From positions 18,970,501-19,034,500 of the forward strand of contig CM072863.1 in the NCBI GenBank assembly GCA_036937835.1: a DNA stretch of 64,000 nucleotides, read 5' to 3'. A model generated the notes under the pieces. The model saw only the letters and a program-made list of their open reading frames with translations, did not search any database and was not told the origin of the DNA. Below are positions 23,030-36,900 of this stretch, piece by piece (within the stretch, counting starts at the first letter, position 1; each line of letters begins with the position of its first letter). The DNA comes from Pampus argenteus (Eukaryota; Chordata; Actinopteri; Scombriformes; Stromateidae). A program made the translations under genes and the position numbers.

Positions 23030-26000
23030 CTAGTCCTGCTCCATGGGCTCCTCAGCGGTCCCAGTGTTCAAGATGGCACTATCCATGGCGCCCTCTGTAG
23101 GATGTTCAGTTGTACTGCTGGAGGGAGCGAGAGCCACGTCTTCTCTGGCCACTTCCGCACTCTCCTCTATGCTACAGCTGCTACCACTGCTGCTACTACT
23201 GCTGCTCACTGGGTCACTGTTGCTCTCCTCGCTGTCCCTGCTGGTCTCGGGGCTCTCCACCACGCATGCAGATGCCTGCTGTTCTGTCTGATCCATGTCG
23301 CTGCCCTCGTCCTGGGAGCCGCATGCCACCTCCCTCTCGTCCTGCTCTGCCTCCTGGCCTGGACCCGCACATGCTTCGCCCTGCGTGCTGCTGGTTGGTT
23401 CTGCAGGGAAAGTGAAAACAATAATGTTAGAACACCGCAGCATCTTTTAGCCCTGTTCACACTTGTAAAATTACCTAAATCTTTCCAGCCTATTTCAAAT
23501 AGATGAAAGATTTGCAAATGTCAAGAAGGATAACGCACTACTAATTAATTTGTCATAACAAAACTCGTCATAGTCACTCACAAAAACTCAGATTTCTTTA
23601 AATATCTCTTCTCTACCATCATCTGCTAGATTAAAAAGGTATATTACATTTCAGTCAAAAATATCACAAGTATTAAAACACTGGCAGCACCGTTTGGAAC
23701 ATGCCTGTACTCGAGGCGAGGCCAGCGTAACACTGACTGGTAACATCTGTGGGAAACATCACCGCAACACTCAGAAAATGAAGTTAAGTCACAACTTGTC
23801 CCTTGATTCAGAGCACAGAAAATGTGCTGCAGAGTTGTATTTGCTTTAAAATAAATGCTACGCATCTTTTTCTAAACGATCCATTTTCTGTTTACTTAGC
23901 GTACTGTCAACCACACTGCTATTGCACTGCCTGTAGACATCCAAGCAGCAAATACAAATGGATTTCTGGTGGAAGAAAAAACAAAGCAAGCTTGAAATAA
24001 GTTGCTCATGGAATATTTGCAAATTGCAAATCTTGGAAAAACAGACCAGAATGATATGCCTTTATTTAAATCATAAAAAGGCATAAACTGTGTCAGTATG
24101 CACTGGAGTCACATTTATAATATAAACCACTTCCCCAGCACACGTAATTTTATAATATCCTACGGTCTAGAGGGAGATGAATGATCATTTAAATATATCA
24201 ACAGTTTGCAGCCCAAATGGAGATGAACTGTCATCTCCGACACACTATCTGGCACACAGATGGCATGCCCGAACACATTTTCCATGCAAATAAGGGCATG
24301 TTGGCCAAGCTACAGTACCTTCAGTGGCTGTCCCGTGGGAAGGTTTTGACATGTGTTTACAAACTGAAGAAATAATTAGAGAGCTTATCTGCTGAAAAAA
24401 AAAAAAAAAATGCAGATATGCTTTTCAGTTGATGATGTAAAAAAAAACCTGACATACAGGCCACATATTTTCATTATCTCACTGAACTGAACCTGAACAG
24501 ACAAGGAAGTTCTAATCTTCTCATAGACGTATGAACTGCAAACGTTCCCGTCTAACTCTGCTTTTTGCAGATGTTTTCCTCTTTTTTTGGACATCTGAAC
24601 ATTTCTGCTTTGTGGAGGATGATTTCTCTTTGAGAGATCATTTCCCTTAATGTCCACCACTGAACATTACTGGATCCATAACCCTTTCATCTCATGTGCC
24701 ACAGATGAAAAGCAAAAGGCTTGTTACATTCTCTGACAAGCCTTGAATGGCAACTACTACAAATAAGTCTGGACTGTAGTAACTTGTATTTTGAACGCAG
24801 TGCAATTGCAGTATTTCTCACATTTTCTGTAACTTACCTGTGTGAACTTTAAAAGACTGTGTAGCCTGAAAGGCACATTACATAATTTCACCTCAGCAAT
24901 GGAAAAGGCAGTGCACACAAATCACCAACAAATTTAACACAGAGCATGCAAAATAATAAAATTATAACGACAATAACAAAATGTACCTTGGTCTTCAACG
25001 GCAGCAGCACTGCTGGAGGCTTCATTCTCCTTGCTGCAACCGACCTTCTCCTCCTCTTCCTCTTGGACCATGGCTTCAGCTTCTGCCTCTTTTGAGAGGC
25101 AGGTGGTATGTAAAGGCTGCGGTGTGTCCACCTCCTGCTCCTCCTCTTCGTCGTCCTCGTCTTCCTCCTCCGTCTCCTCCTCGCTGAACTTTAGTCTCTT
25201 CACCTCTTGCTGCTCAGCCTCCATGTCCTCTTCTTCGTCTTCGTGTTTGTTCTTCACTGAGCTCCCCAGGGAACCTCCTGACGCTGAAACCTCACTGACA
25301 AAATAAACAAAAGATACAAACATGAGCTACATATGTGATTCAGGTGTTTGTTTGTTTTTTATGTTGTACATGGAGAATAGATTTTGCAGTGTGTTACAGC
25401 TTGTGACATACCTGGAGTCTTTGTCACCCTCTTGCTCTGTGTTGAGGTCTTTGTTGTCTGTGCTGTCTGGCAGGCCATTAGCTGCTAGTGAGTTGGCCAG
25501 GGACAACTTCGGTTGTCGGTTCAGTGGCCGGGGAGTTCCTGGACCGTTCACTTTCCTAACAAAAACCACACAAAAAAAGAGGAGGAGCAAAGAAGCATTT
25601 TAATAATAATGAAAACAATATTGTTAAAGTACATGTATTTTTGGATCAATGACCGAATCTGTTGCCAACACAACCTCTCTGTGAAAGCAGATGTGTTCCC
25701 AGGAAGCATCACTCCATTCATTCTATTGACGGCACTGCATCCATTTTTCCTGCACGCAAAAACAAAACATCTTAATCCATCAGAAATCATCCTTCCAAAC
25801 CTCCATATTTAGAAATTTGCAGTGTTTGACACAGCACTTACTCTGAGGTTGGATGAACACAGCTTACCACCATTACATTCTAGACAGAAACAAGAATAGC
25901 CTAATGTGTGAAAGGTCTCAAGTTCACAATCTGAGAGGAAAAAACACCCACACTAATTAGGACTTACCTTCTCCACACCTCGAAGAAACTTATCTATTCC

Positions 26001-28789
26001 TGTGTAGTTCCTCTTGGGTTCTGTGAGCAACTCGCACAAGCGTTGGATTGTAAAGGGGATTCTGAAATAAGGAAAAGAGCAGTTCACTCATCATACAGTG
26101 AGTGTTATGTATGAAAGCAGTCCTTAAATCTTTTGTTACAGATTAAGAAACAATGTTAATGAAGTTATTCTTTGTTGTGAGTTGAACTATATCCCTTTGT
26201 TTTTTTAATGATAATAAGGACACAATGTTATGCAGAGGTGTACTATAACAATTTTATATACAAATGATACTATTTATAGTCGCAGCAGAGTTTGGTGTGA
26301 ATTGTTTTCTTCTTTCTAGGAGGGCGTAACAGAAAATAATTGAGAAGCAATGTGCACAAAGGACACTTCTATACAAAAACTTAAGAGAAGGTGTATTATT
26401 TTTTTTTATCATTCTAGGCACGTCCTGACTATGGACAGATGAATAGATCTGTATCGGCTAAAATAAAAACAGTCAAATGCTCATCCTTTCTTTACTGCGT
26501 TTTGCCCACTGCAGGCTGCCAGTGTTGCAAAGCCACACTCCTTATGCTCCACTCCACTTATGACAGCAGGGACCAAAGGCAAGAAACTCCACTCCGTAAC
26601 ACCACTGCACAAATGAGTGAACTGAGCGTTACTGCAGTCCCAACAACTCTTCTCTCTCGCTGATCATGTCACACTCATGTCAGGAATTGCCAGTTTTGAT
26701 TCTTGTCAATAATTTTATGCTGATCAATTTAATAGTTCTTAACCACCTCCAATATTTGGATTAAGTAGCTCATAAAAAATAAAAGTTTGCTAAAGTCTAT
26801 AGGTATCCCCTGTTATTTAAATGTAGCAGATATATATTTAATCAACATTTCATATTTTCGCTGTTATGTAGACTAGATTATTGATGGTAAAGACAATATT
26901 GAAGAAATTAAAGTATGTATCGTCTCCTTTTCAATATCACACATCTTGCAAAGGAGAGACAAGGAGAAATCGCTTTCCAAGTTACCTGAATGTAACTCTA
27001 GTTCTGTAAGTACATCTGCGGCCCAACGTCACTTAATATCACAAAGTTACTGTGGGGAATATAATTACAGCATGATGCAGCTTGATCATCAATACACACA
27101 CAAGTATGGAAAAAAGATTTTCTAGCAACAGCAAATGTATACAGATCTGATGGACGTATTCAATAGGTCCTATCCTTGTCGCATAATTTGAAGCACAATT
27201 AAGTCATGATGCTAAGATGACAAAAGCTAACAATAATATAGCATTTTCCAAAAATGTGAAATAGGTAGAAAAATGCGTTACTCCATAATAAGTATGTTGT
27301 ATACAGTTAATGTCTGAGTAGCAAATTCTGATCACTTTGCCCTAGTAAGCAGTCAGTGGGGCTGCTTGCCATGGTGAGCCAGACACACTCATCCTGGCTT
27401 TTCCATGCTTTCAGCCAGCCTACCATTATTATCACCGTCATTCAGAAATGTACCACCTCAACTGGCTCCTTACCCATTGTATCCCTTCACAATCTTCAGG
27501 ATCCTCTCCTTCATATCTTCAAATGGAATTGACTCCACGTTGGGATTTGCAGGACCTCTTTGATCAGGTGCTGTGGCTCTGAAGTCATCCATCACATTCT
27601 CCAGTTTAAACAGGAAGTAGTTCTTGAATTGAGACCACTGAACCCTAGAGGAAAATGGTACACATTATAAAATTCAACACGCATTATAATACAGGAAAGT
27701 GTAACAAAGACATACGTAGGTTGGATGCTGCATATTCAATGGTAATATTTCATTCATGAAGAGACATGACAATAGTTACACTGGCATTCGAAGAAAAGAA
27801 AAAAACACTTCTGTAAACTTCCTAGACAGCACATCTACACAAGCTATACATACATGTATTATCAATTTAAGATCTTCTATAAAAAAACAAATAAAAAAAA
27901 CGTGTGTGATTATTTAGTAGGGAGGGGGATTTTATCAGGCGTACAGAGTTCACTTACATGGTCTCCCCAGTCTTGGCAATATGACATAGAAACTGCTCCA
28001 GAAGAGGAGATGCCTCCTTCTTTGTTTTCTTATCAAAATCTGACGAGATAAAAAGAAAGCATTTAGTGAATAAACATGCATATCACCTAACAGCATGATC
28101 AGAAATGAAAAGGCTTTGATTTTACCTAACGCTGTCTTAACCCACACTTCTGATAGTTCTGCCATTAAGCACAGGTGCTTTGACTAAGTTACCTGCAGTG
28201 GCTACCTTGTTTAACCAATTAAATGAAGCTTGTTAGCAGGTCTCTGGCGACACTTTGGCCGAAGACTATCAAGTTGCCTAATTAACGTTACCTATTTACA
28301 TAAAGTAGCGCTAATGGGCTAGTGGATGCTATCAATCCAGCTAGGTCGATTGCTAGCCACAACTAGCTTAAGTTCAGCGCACTGGCTAGCATGTTGAGTT
28401 AGCCGCAACAGCGTAGCCGGCAAACAGTAGCCGGTGACACCGACCGATTACTTTATCTCAGCCAAAAGTATCAGCGAGCAAGTTGTCAAATACAGAGGAC
28501 AAATGCGTACAACTTCTAAAGTAAAGATAAAGAGAAGAATCACATTTCGGCTAGCTATCTTCCAATCCTTTAGCATTGAGCAAAGCTAGCTAGCTAACCA
28601 TTTCCGTGAAACCACTAGTAATGTTAGCAGCTAGCTAGCGACATTAGCTTAGGAGCTACAATCACTTTATATATCATTATTTAACAATTACGAAACTACA
28701 CGTAAATCATATGGTCTCAATGAACACAAAATCTATCGAATCAAACTGAATTGACCTCTGAGCGCCTCTTGAAGCGAGTCAATTTCCAT
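23030..28789 (-). CDS. ppp4r2: Serine/threonine-protein phosphatase 4 regulatory subunit 2
   Basis: Nine coding exons in 5' to 3' order: 28789-28756, 28039-27958, 27644-27474, 26061-25968, 25879-25842, 25749-25675, 25555-25412, 25294-24987 and 23400-23030. All junctions are GT-AG and phases match, giving 1317 bases and 438 residues (human about 417). The start MEIDSLQEALR matches the family N-terminus. The conserved core follows: FLCHIAKTGETMVQWSQFK, FKLENVMDDFRATAPDQRGP, FTIQRLCELLTEPKRNYTGI, DKFLRGVEKN, then NRMNGVMLPGN and NGPGTPRPLNR. Exon 8 is very acidic with an EVKRLKF motif. Exon 9 is Ser/Glu-rich and ends EEPMEQD, as in other vertebrates. The protein is a regulatory subunit of PP4, acting in DNA-damage response, centrosomes and splicing. 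Exon 6 has a weak donor (gttgtg). Teleost a/b identity is undecided. Confidence 0.96.
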
Positions 28790-28912
28790 CACGTCGTCGC
28801 CCTCCGTCAGTCTAGTGGATGTAAAGCAGACTGGCGGCTAGCTACTGCTGCTAAGCTACAAGCTCACAGGCGAAGAGGAGGGAGCATTTTAATATGGCGC
28901 CGTGAGGTCACT
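28790..28912 (-). promoter_or_regulatory. Probable ppp4r2 5' UTR and core promoter region
   Basis: The stretch directly upstream of the ppp4r2 start is richer in CpG than its surroundings. It holds 'atggcgcc' (28894-28901), which resembles a YY1 site, and 'tgaggtca' (28903-28910), which resembles a CRE half-site. No TATA box stands out. Motif matches are weak and the transcription start is inferred. Confidence 0.35.
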
Positions 28913-29589
28913 GCCTGTTCAGCAGCAGCAGACAAAACAAAACAAGACAAGGCACTAGAGAGCAAACTTAAAAAAATGATAAAGCTCACATTCGTAGTTA
29001 TGTGCAATTTCTCAGATCTGAAAACATTTTCCTGTCATATGGTAATAAATGCTATTCCTATAATAGTAGTAAAATACTTACTCTGAGAAGCAGGAGTTAC
29101 AGGAACCTACCTTCTTTGGTGTCAATGAATAAATATTAAGTCACCAATGTACGAATAAACATGTAAGAAATTATTTTTTCAGCAAAGCTTTTTTTTTCTC
29201 TAAGAAATCTGATTTCATTGCCTACATTTTTTTATAATATTATTATTACTTTTACCCTATGTCCTGTTACCAGATTGAATGTATCTACCAATTGAAAGTG
29301 AAGCCATGCCTTTTAACTTTTAGTTAATTATGACGAGAAGCATAATGAAATACAAATATCAGTACATATAAAATATAAAGATTACATCTGCCTCTGGGCA
29401 ATCAGTTTAACACCTGTAAATCCATCAAGAAAGACACATGTTCGAACTTGTGTGCGTTTATGGAACAAGTTAGACAATCAAAAAGATATTCTATCAAGTG
29501 CAGGTAGCAGGTATCAACATTTGAAAATGTTAATTAGGTATGATAGCCTATTATTGTGCTACACCAGAACTACACACACGGTGAACAGA
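28913..29589. other. Spacer between ppp4r2 and gxylt2
   Basis: AT-rich; no gene or clear repeat seen. The two genes run in the same direction (both minus), so this lies upstream of ppp4r2 and downstream of gxylt2. Confidence 0.5.
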
Positions 29590-29800
29590 CATAGCTCTAC
29601 TCTTATTATTATAGCTGTTATTGTTGCTGCTGTGCATCTCTGTGTCTCTCTCCTCTCCCCCTTTCCTCTGTTTAGTCTCAACCCAACTGGTTAAGGCAGT
29701 TGTCCGCCCACCTAGAACCCGGTTCTGCTCAAGGTTTCTTGCCATTAAAGGGGAGTTTTTCCTTGCCAAACGTTGCAAACAGCGGTGTCTGACAGAGTTG
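29590..29800 (+). repeat. Interspersed repeat, 'aaaggggagtttttccttgcc' family (truncated)
   Basis: Reads 'tgctgtgcatctctgtgtct', a CT-rich run, 'tctcaacccaactggttaag' and 'cattaaaggggagtttttcc'. These words in this order mark a repeat very common in teleost DNA. The usual downstream half is missing or too diverged to see. Confidence 0.65.
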
Positions 29801-29952
29801 CCTAAATACTATCTATTATCTCAACACTGGTAGAGAAATAATAAAACTATGAATTGTACCATAAAGGTGAACTGACTCGCATTTCTTAATTTAATAATGC
29901 AGTTTTGTTTTTTTTTGTATATTTACAAAAACGACTCAGTCCATTGCATTGT

Positions 29953-29958
29953 TTTATT
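29953..29958 (-). terminator. Candidate distal polyadenylation signal of gxylt2
   Basis: AATAAA on the minus strand about 1.0 kb past the gxylt2 stop. A nearer hexamer overlaps the stop codon itself (30955-30960) but is too close to be the likely one. Unverified. Confidence 0.35.
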
Positions 29959-30119
29959 TAGAAACACATGTTGACTGTACAGCCATTTTCAGTTTCCAGT
30001 TTCCAATGATTGATACATATAGACCATCTTACCACGCTGAAAGTAATGATGCAAATGCATATCGTCTATGTGTTCTCAACAGACCATACATCGTATTACA
30101 AACAAAGATACCCTCTCAA

Positions 30120-30143
30120 ACACACACACACACACACACACAC
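30120..30143. repeat. (CA)n microsatellite
   Basis: Twelve uninterrupted CA dinucleotides, probably within the gxylt2 3' UTR. A similar (AC)n run is at 38000-38022 in gxylt2 intron 1. Confidence 0.9.
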
Positions 30144-30955
30144 GTCTATACCATTCAGTTTCTTGAAATAGTAAACATGGCAGACATGAATATTTATATG
30201 GCACATATTCAGCTGTAGTACTTTTAAATGCTAGCACTTTTGGTTTCCATTCATTTAAATAGCGTAGCATCTATTGTGGACGTGCCACGTACAAACAACC
30301 GCCCAGTCCTCTGTTGTAATATAATTCTGAAAGTGCATTTTAATATTCGGTATGTAACATAAAAATCCATATTTAATACTGTCAGTGGCATTTGGCAACT
30401 GCAGAACAGACTCGACACCCTTCTCATTCATACAGGCTTAATTTTTTTTAAGCTATTTGCTGGTAAAACATTCACGTGGTTTATGAATCTACTACTTCAA
30501 GTAGTAAAACTTTCCAAAGTCCAAAGTTGACTTTGTTTAGTTCCCTAAAGGCGGAGAAGATGAATTCAAACCATGTTTATGAAGAAAAATAAAGAAGGCA
30601 GAAGACTTTCATGCAGCACTCACTGACAAAAAGATGCCTTAGATGTTGCCTTTAGCCTCCCCTTGAAATGAAGAGCTGATAACTCTTGACACTCTTTTTT
30701 TTCACTGTAACGTAAATAACTGACTTTGTACAATGTAAGACGGCAATAAGGCAAAACCTATTCTACAGCATCACTGACCAGCACTGTATGCTTCTCTGTA
30801 TACACAGACGTATTACCATAACCATCAATAGAAGATCATAATGTTCATATTCCAGGAAGTGTCATGTGTTGAACACACTGCAAACACGTAGACAGAGTCA
30901 GTTGGATCTGGGAGATGCTTCTCAGATAAAACGGGGAGTCCATTTCTCCTTCGGT

Positions 30956-33900
30956 TTATTTGTGCGACCTGACGTGGTGGACCACTTTGTCCTCATACAC
31001 TTTCCTCATGGTCTTTTCTACCTGCTTGAGGAAGACTTGAGGAATCCGACCACACAAGGTATTGACTGTGTCCAGGAACTTGGTCTGGATGGGGTAGAAG
31101 AGTGACTGGAACATGTTGTCCTCAAAGGGAAACTACAGAGACAAAGACATGTATCAGTTGTGATCCCAAAGCTATTTCAGTTTGATAGTTTTTTTTTTAA
31201 TGGAACGTGTCCCAGACTAAATGGTATTTACAAATTGCATCAGCAAGGGTGGGGGTTCTGCATTAATCATAAATTACAGCCCGGCGAGTCTTTAAGAGGC
31301 TTATCTCAGCAGAGCAGAGAGAAAACGACTGCTGCTGGAGAAAAACAGAAATTCTAAATTTAAAAAACTGACCCAGTTTGTTTATTGTGAGCATTTGTTG
31401 TATCACAGAGTAAATACTCATAGCTGCTCCTTTTCTGAGCTGATGTCCTTAAAAAAACAGTCAAACATTAAGGGAAATTTGCTTTTCTCCTTCTTACTAA
31501 GAGGAAACACTCAGTTTTTTCAGTCACTGGTAGGTGCATATATGAGCTAGCAGCTTCCCTCTGCTTATATCTCTGGTTCTGTTGCATTGATCCTTTTTGT
31601 CATGAGAACGCTTTATCAATGCAATACTCTGTTAAGGACAGACAAAGCGACTTTTAACAGAGAGCCCTATGCATCAATACCATCACTCCATCCGTCAAAC
31701 TCTTAATAGCTTTCTGCTATACTCACATCACGTATTGCATCATAGACTACTTTGAAGGCCGGCTGCTTGTCATCATGATACACTCCACGATTGCCGTGGA
31801 GGATGGACACACCCTCCTCTTCAGCCCCTTTACAGTTACTCCCGTACATGCAGTGATCAGGCCTGTAGTTCCACTGGCAAGGAAAGATGAAGAGACACTC
31901 TGGAAGAGAAAAAAACATCATTGCAAATATATTACACCGCACACTGTTACTGTATATCTTGCACTTCAAACGCGATGCAAGGACACAGTGAGGACAGCAG
32001 CTTATGAGCCTGAAGGGGACGATGATGGCACCACACAGCCTGACTAATGCTCTCCCCCCTCGGATGTGTCAATAGAACTGCATATAGCGCTCCAGGGTCT
32101 TGCTCCATAATATACGTGAATAAAAAATAAAAGAAACAACAACAACAAAAAAGGGTAGAGGACTGGTTGAGAACTGAGCTTTACTGTAGGAAAATACTGC
32201 AGTATTATCATCTACTCATAGATCATCTTACTTATATAGATATAGTACATTTAAAGGTGTTCAGTAACAATATGGGGCATACAGCACCAGGGCTTAAAAA
32301 AAAAGTAAAAAATAATCTACAAATATACCATGTTTACTTGAAAACAACATGAATCAGAATACCAACTCCATTTGATTTCCTTTAAACTCCATAAAGTCCT
32401 GATCTGAAGAAAGATCAAAGTCTTTAGAAGTTTTTCCTCATTGCGGAACGAGCCAAACTAGGTCAGAACAATGCAGTGAAGAAACTTAAAATACCTCTCT
32501 TGAGATAGCAGAAAGCTCAAAACCCGCCTGTGTAAAACAAACACTCCACCCGGCTGTGTTTTTCAAGCAGCACTGCCGACGGCCCTGAGCATTTAATGCC
32601 CACATCTGGCCACTGCAGCTGGAACTCAGTCTGCTACTGCAGTCTGCCATTGCCTACAGCCACTGCCTCATGTGTTTACTGATCCAGTTTCATAAGGTTG
32701 ACTTGGTCGGTGAATAAAAAAAGACACAATGTATGGGAACGTGTTGATAGTGTGAAACAGCAACAAGTATTTTAAGATGCAGTTTTATATTGTCGTGATG
32801 CTATTTTAATGAACCTTATATTAGAATGCACTATATAAAGCCTCTCTTTGGGTACATCAGTGTGATAATAGTACATTCTATGCTCATTGTAAAGGGACTG
32901 TACCTGGATTGTAGTGGAAGATGATGTTGAGGAGGTCCTGGTCTCCCCAGGTGATGTGATTCTTGTATTTCTGGTAGAGTGGATGTAGTAGATCCTCCCA
33001 AGACAGACCACTAGGGATCATACTGTTCTGAAATACCAACAGCGTTCACTCGCAAACAGCTCAAGAGCAGCCTTTTACTAAAAACATCATCATCAAAGGA
33101 GGAACACATTTGCATTCCAGCTTACAGTTGCAATCTGCTCCTAGTATTAAGAGCTGGAAAGCTGCTAAAATGACTTCTGAGGGCAGGAGTCTGTGATGCT
33201 AGCGTGGTAATCAGAAAGCTTCAATCACAGCCCACTCACAGAGCACTCAGCCTGTGACTTGAGCTCAGAGAAAGAAAAAAAAAAAAAAAGAAACCCTTCA
33301 GAATTCAGAAGGGAAATCACAGCTTACTTAAGCTTTCTACTGATCAGAACAAAGACGTATGCCTTATGTTTTGGCCTTACTTTGAACATTGTGTGACGAA
33401 TCCTTGTGAGATTCATCAGCATGACACCGGAGTTGACCCCTGTGACCCCGTAGAAAGGGTGGCGTGCGAAGCGGCTGTACCAGCCAATCTTGGGGACCTC
33501 GTGCTCTGGGGCCATCGCTGCCAGCTGGGTGCTGTTAAAGGACTTCAGGAGACTCCAGATGTCATCCATGGGCCGCAGGAACAGCACATCAGTGTCCACA
33601 TACAGCAATGAATCCACGTCCTTCAGGATGACCTGAGAGTACAGTTACAGTTAGGGGAGTATTTATGACCACATACCATCCACTACGACTGGATAACACT
33701 CTTGGTTTTGAATACTTTTCACATCCCCTCCTTTAATGTATAGCGTGTTAGCATGCTAATATTAATTAATGAGCTGCTATACACCGTCCCCATAGAGACA
33801 TGCCTCTAAAATAGAGGACATCCTTGAATAATTTTACTCTTTACTGAAAACAGCACGACCAAAAGTCAGTATCAATCCCGCGGGCCCCCTCTGCTAAGAA

Positions 33901-36900
33901 CAAGAAGAAGAGTTTAAGATGAGATAATTACTTCTAGTATCTACTGATAAATTGTGCTGTCAGTGGAAATTACGGGGGAAAGTTTTGATTGAGATAAGAT
34001 AAAGGTTCTACTCCTCACCGCCATGTAGTCATTTATTTGGATTCGAGAACCTTTAAAAAGGTAAGAAACTATTTCAGACAGCTTTGGTGACTTTCCAGTA
34101 CACAGTATCAAGGACATGCTGACACAAAGTGTCCTTGTACTTGCCACAATACATCATTTAGGAGATGCAATATGGAAAGACACAGGTTCAGGCCGTCTGT
34201 CTTTATGGAGAACTGCTCAATGGGATAATATGCAGAGTCAGGGTCCATAAAGACAGAGCCACTTAGAGACAATGGGTCCAGCTGAGTGGTGTAGTTGTGC
34301 TCTAGTTGCTCCATAATGCCGTCACTGCTGCAGTGTGTTTGACCATGGACTGTTACTTTTTGTCGGATTTAGTTGCTGAGAGCAGCAAGGATTGGTGTGT
34401 CAGTACTGGTGAGTGTGTATGTGTGTACTTGTACTTGCTACATAGTGAGGAACAAACACATTTTTACAGAGTGAATAATTAAGGGATGACAGTGTTTTAA
34501 AGGGGATATGTAATGTGTAAACTGAACTTTTCTCTTAAAGCGTGCATTCATAATCACCTTAAATTATTAAAGTATGTACATATGTAAGAACACGACATGA
34601 ATGCAAAACAAAACAGTATGGGTGGTCAAGCTTTCTGCTTTAACACTTAACCTGTAAGGTTTTGGTTGGTGATAGATTCTGGATTGCGTTTCCACTGTGG
34701 TTTTAAGTCATTGAAAAGGTGATACCAGGACAAATATTGTCATTTTTATGTGCCATTTGGTAGGCGAGAACACCCGTGGGACAGACAACGTGGTGGTCAT
34801 ATAGATTTTCTTTCACATTTATACCTAATAATATACTTTTAACGTCAGTATCATTAAATAATGAAGCTCAGTGCCGGGGTGCGTCCGCTCAGGACAGATT
34901 GGCTGCTGCAGCATTAACTGCTAGTACATCTAGCAAGACAGAATGGAATAATACTGACTAGGTGTTCCTAATAAAGTGCATACTAAATGTATATTGATTG
35001 CCTTGCAGCAAGACACACCTATGGCTCTATCTGACTTGCAATATGTTCATTACATGGTCAGAAAGCTGGCTGCTATTTCAATGAACATCAGCAGAAAAAA
35101 AAAAAATCAATGGACAAGCACAGCCTTTTCACTTGATGAAATCACTGGCGACTGCTTGTTTGTTAAGCTGCAGAAAAGGTATGAAATCATAACTGGAAAC
35201 ATGCACTGGAATACAAACAAAAAGGTAGGAAGATGCTGTTAAAGCAGAAATGAAATTTAATGACTTTGTTTCTCAACGCTGGTTAATGCCATCATGCACG
35301 GCGAGAAGTGCTGCGGCCTTACGGGGAGGAAGAGTCTCTGAGCAGCGCAGGGTTTGAAGAGCTTCTTCCACTCGTCAGCGTTCCCCACAGAGAACGTGAT
35401 GGGGTAGATGCTGTACTGGAACTTGGCTGAGACGGAGCGAGGCCACTGTTTCAGCTGGAAATAAAGCAAAATGCAGTTAAATGACATTTCATAGCGAGGA
35501 ACGTGTCTGAGGTCTTGAGTGTGTAAGGATAAACAATCCTTATTCTGAAAGCTAATCGCTCTCTTTCTCTTTTCACAGACTTATCAGCGTGAAATGTCTC
35601 ATAAAGAAGGACCACGTAAAACGATGAAGTCATGTCCCGTTGGCGCTGTACGGTTCTACACGGGACGCATGCAGCTGCCAGCTGCTGTTTTATTCTAAAG
35701 TTATAGTCTAAACAAATGAAGGCACGATGTTAAAGTGACCTGTCAGGAGCTGAATCCCTCCGTAACCATCGCTTTAACAGTTTTGTCCCCGAGGAGAGCG
35801 AAAGCTGCGAGATATGTGTGCTGATGAGGACAAGAGATCAAAACAGGTTGCGGCCAACCTTTTTTTTTTTTTTTTTTTTACCATTTCCCTTTATGCTGTG
35901 GCTAGACATACCCAGCACATGTGTTGCTACATTATCTGAGCCGTAACGACCACCACTCCCTGTCTTTCACAGGGGGGCACATGGGAATGATTCACAGCAC
36001 ATATCACTGAAGGCAAGAGTACAGGTTTAGATAGTTGGAAGTTGTTTAAGGTGCTTCAGGTGCTGTTTAAAGTCCATTAATTACAGTGATGTTAATAGAC
36101 TGTTAGTGAAAGTATCAGTGGAACCAATCAAAAACATGCCGAGCACCTCTGTAAAGGTGACTTTGAAGTGATACATGGGTCTCGGAGCAAAGCAGGGTGT
36201 CTTGGTGATATATTACGCCCCGGTCTTGAGATAAAAGTGTTATATATGTCCGTACCAGAGCGAGGCAGAATTAAAACTGCTCTGATCTTGATGTCATCTG
36301 TTACAGAGCGAGAGGCGACGTTTAACACACGCTGCATTAAATTCGAAGCTTTTAAAATCCAGATCCAGCGAAAATGCTGCACTGTACATTTACATTTGGC
36401 CACCAGTCCCACTAATGGCATCTTACCCTTTCTTCAAACTGCGGAGCCAAAGGGTCTTCAGCAAAAATGTGAAACTTGATCTTCTTGAGGCTGAACAGGA
36501 GGGCTGATTTGATCAGGGTGAGAGTCTCGTCCAGACGATTCCCACAGGCCACCACAGCCAGGTGCATGACTTCCTCTGCCTGGGAGCGTCTGCTCACAGG
36601 TCGGCCCACGTTATTCCGCAATTTACTAGAAAAGACATATTAAAAAAAAGACAGTCTACACAGGTACAATATATTTTATTGTAATGTAACAAGTGGAACA
36701 GAGAGATGAGAAATAGGATTCTTTAATCGTATGTACAGTTTTCTTCACTCAACAGTGTTTTCAGATCTAAATGGGCCAAGGCCATGTGTGGGAGAAGTGG
36801 AGGGTGCTTGTGTGTGCTGACAGTCAATGATTTCACTAAACTTTGCTTCCCTCACTCATCGCTTGTAAATTGGGCTGTAGTGTTTGTGAAGAGGAAGTGA

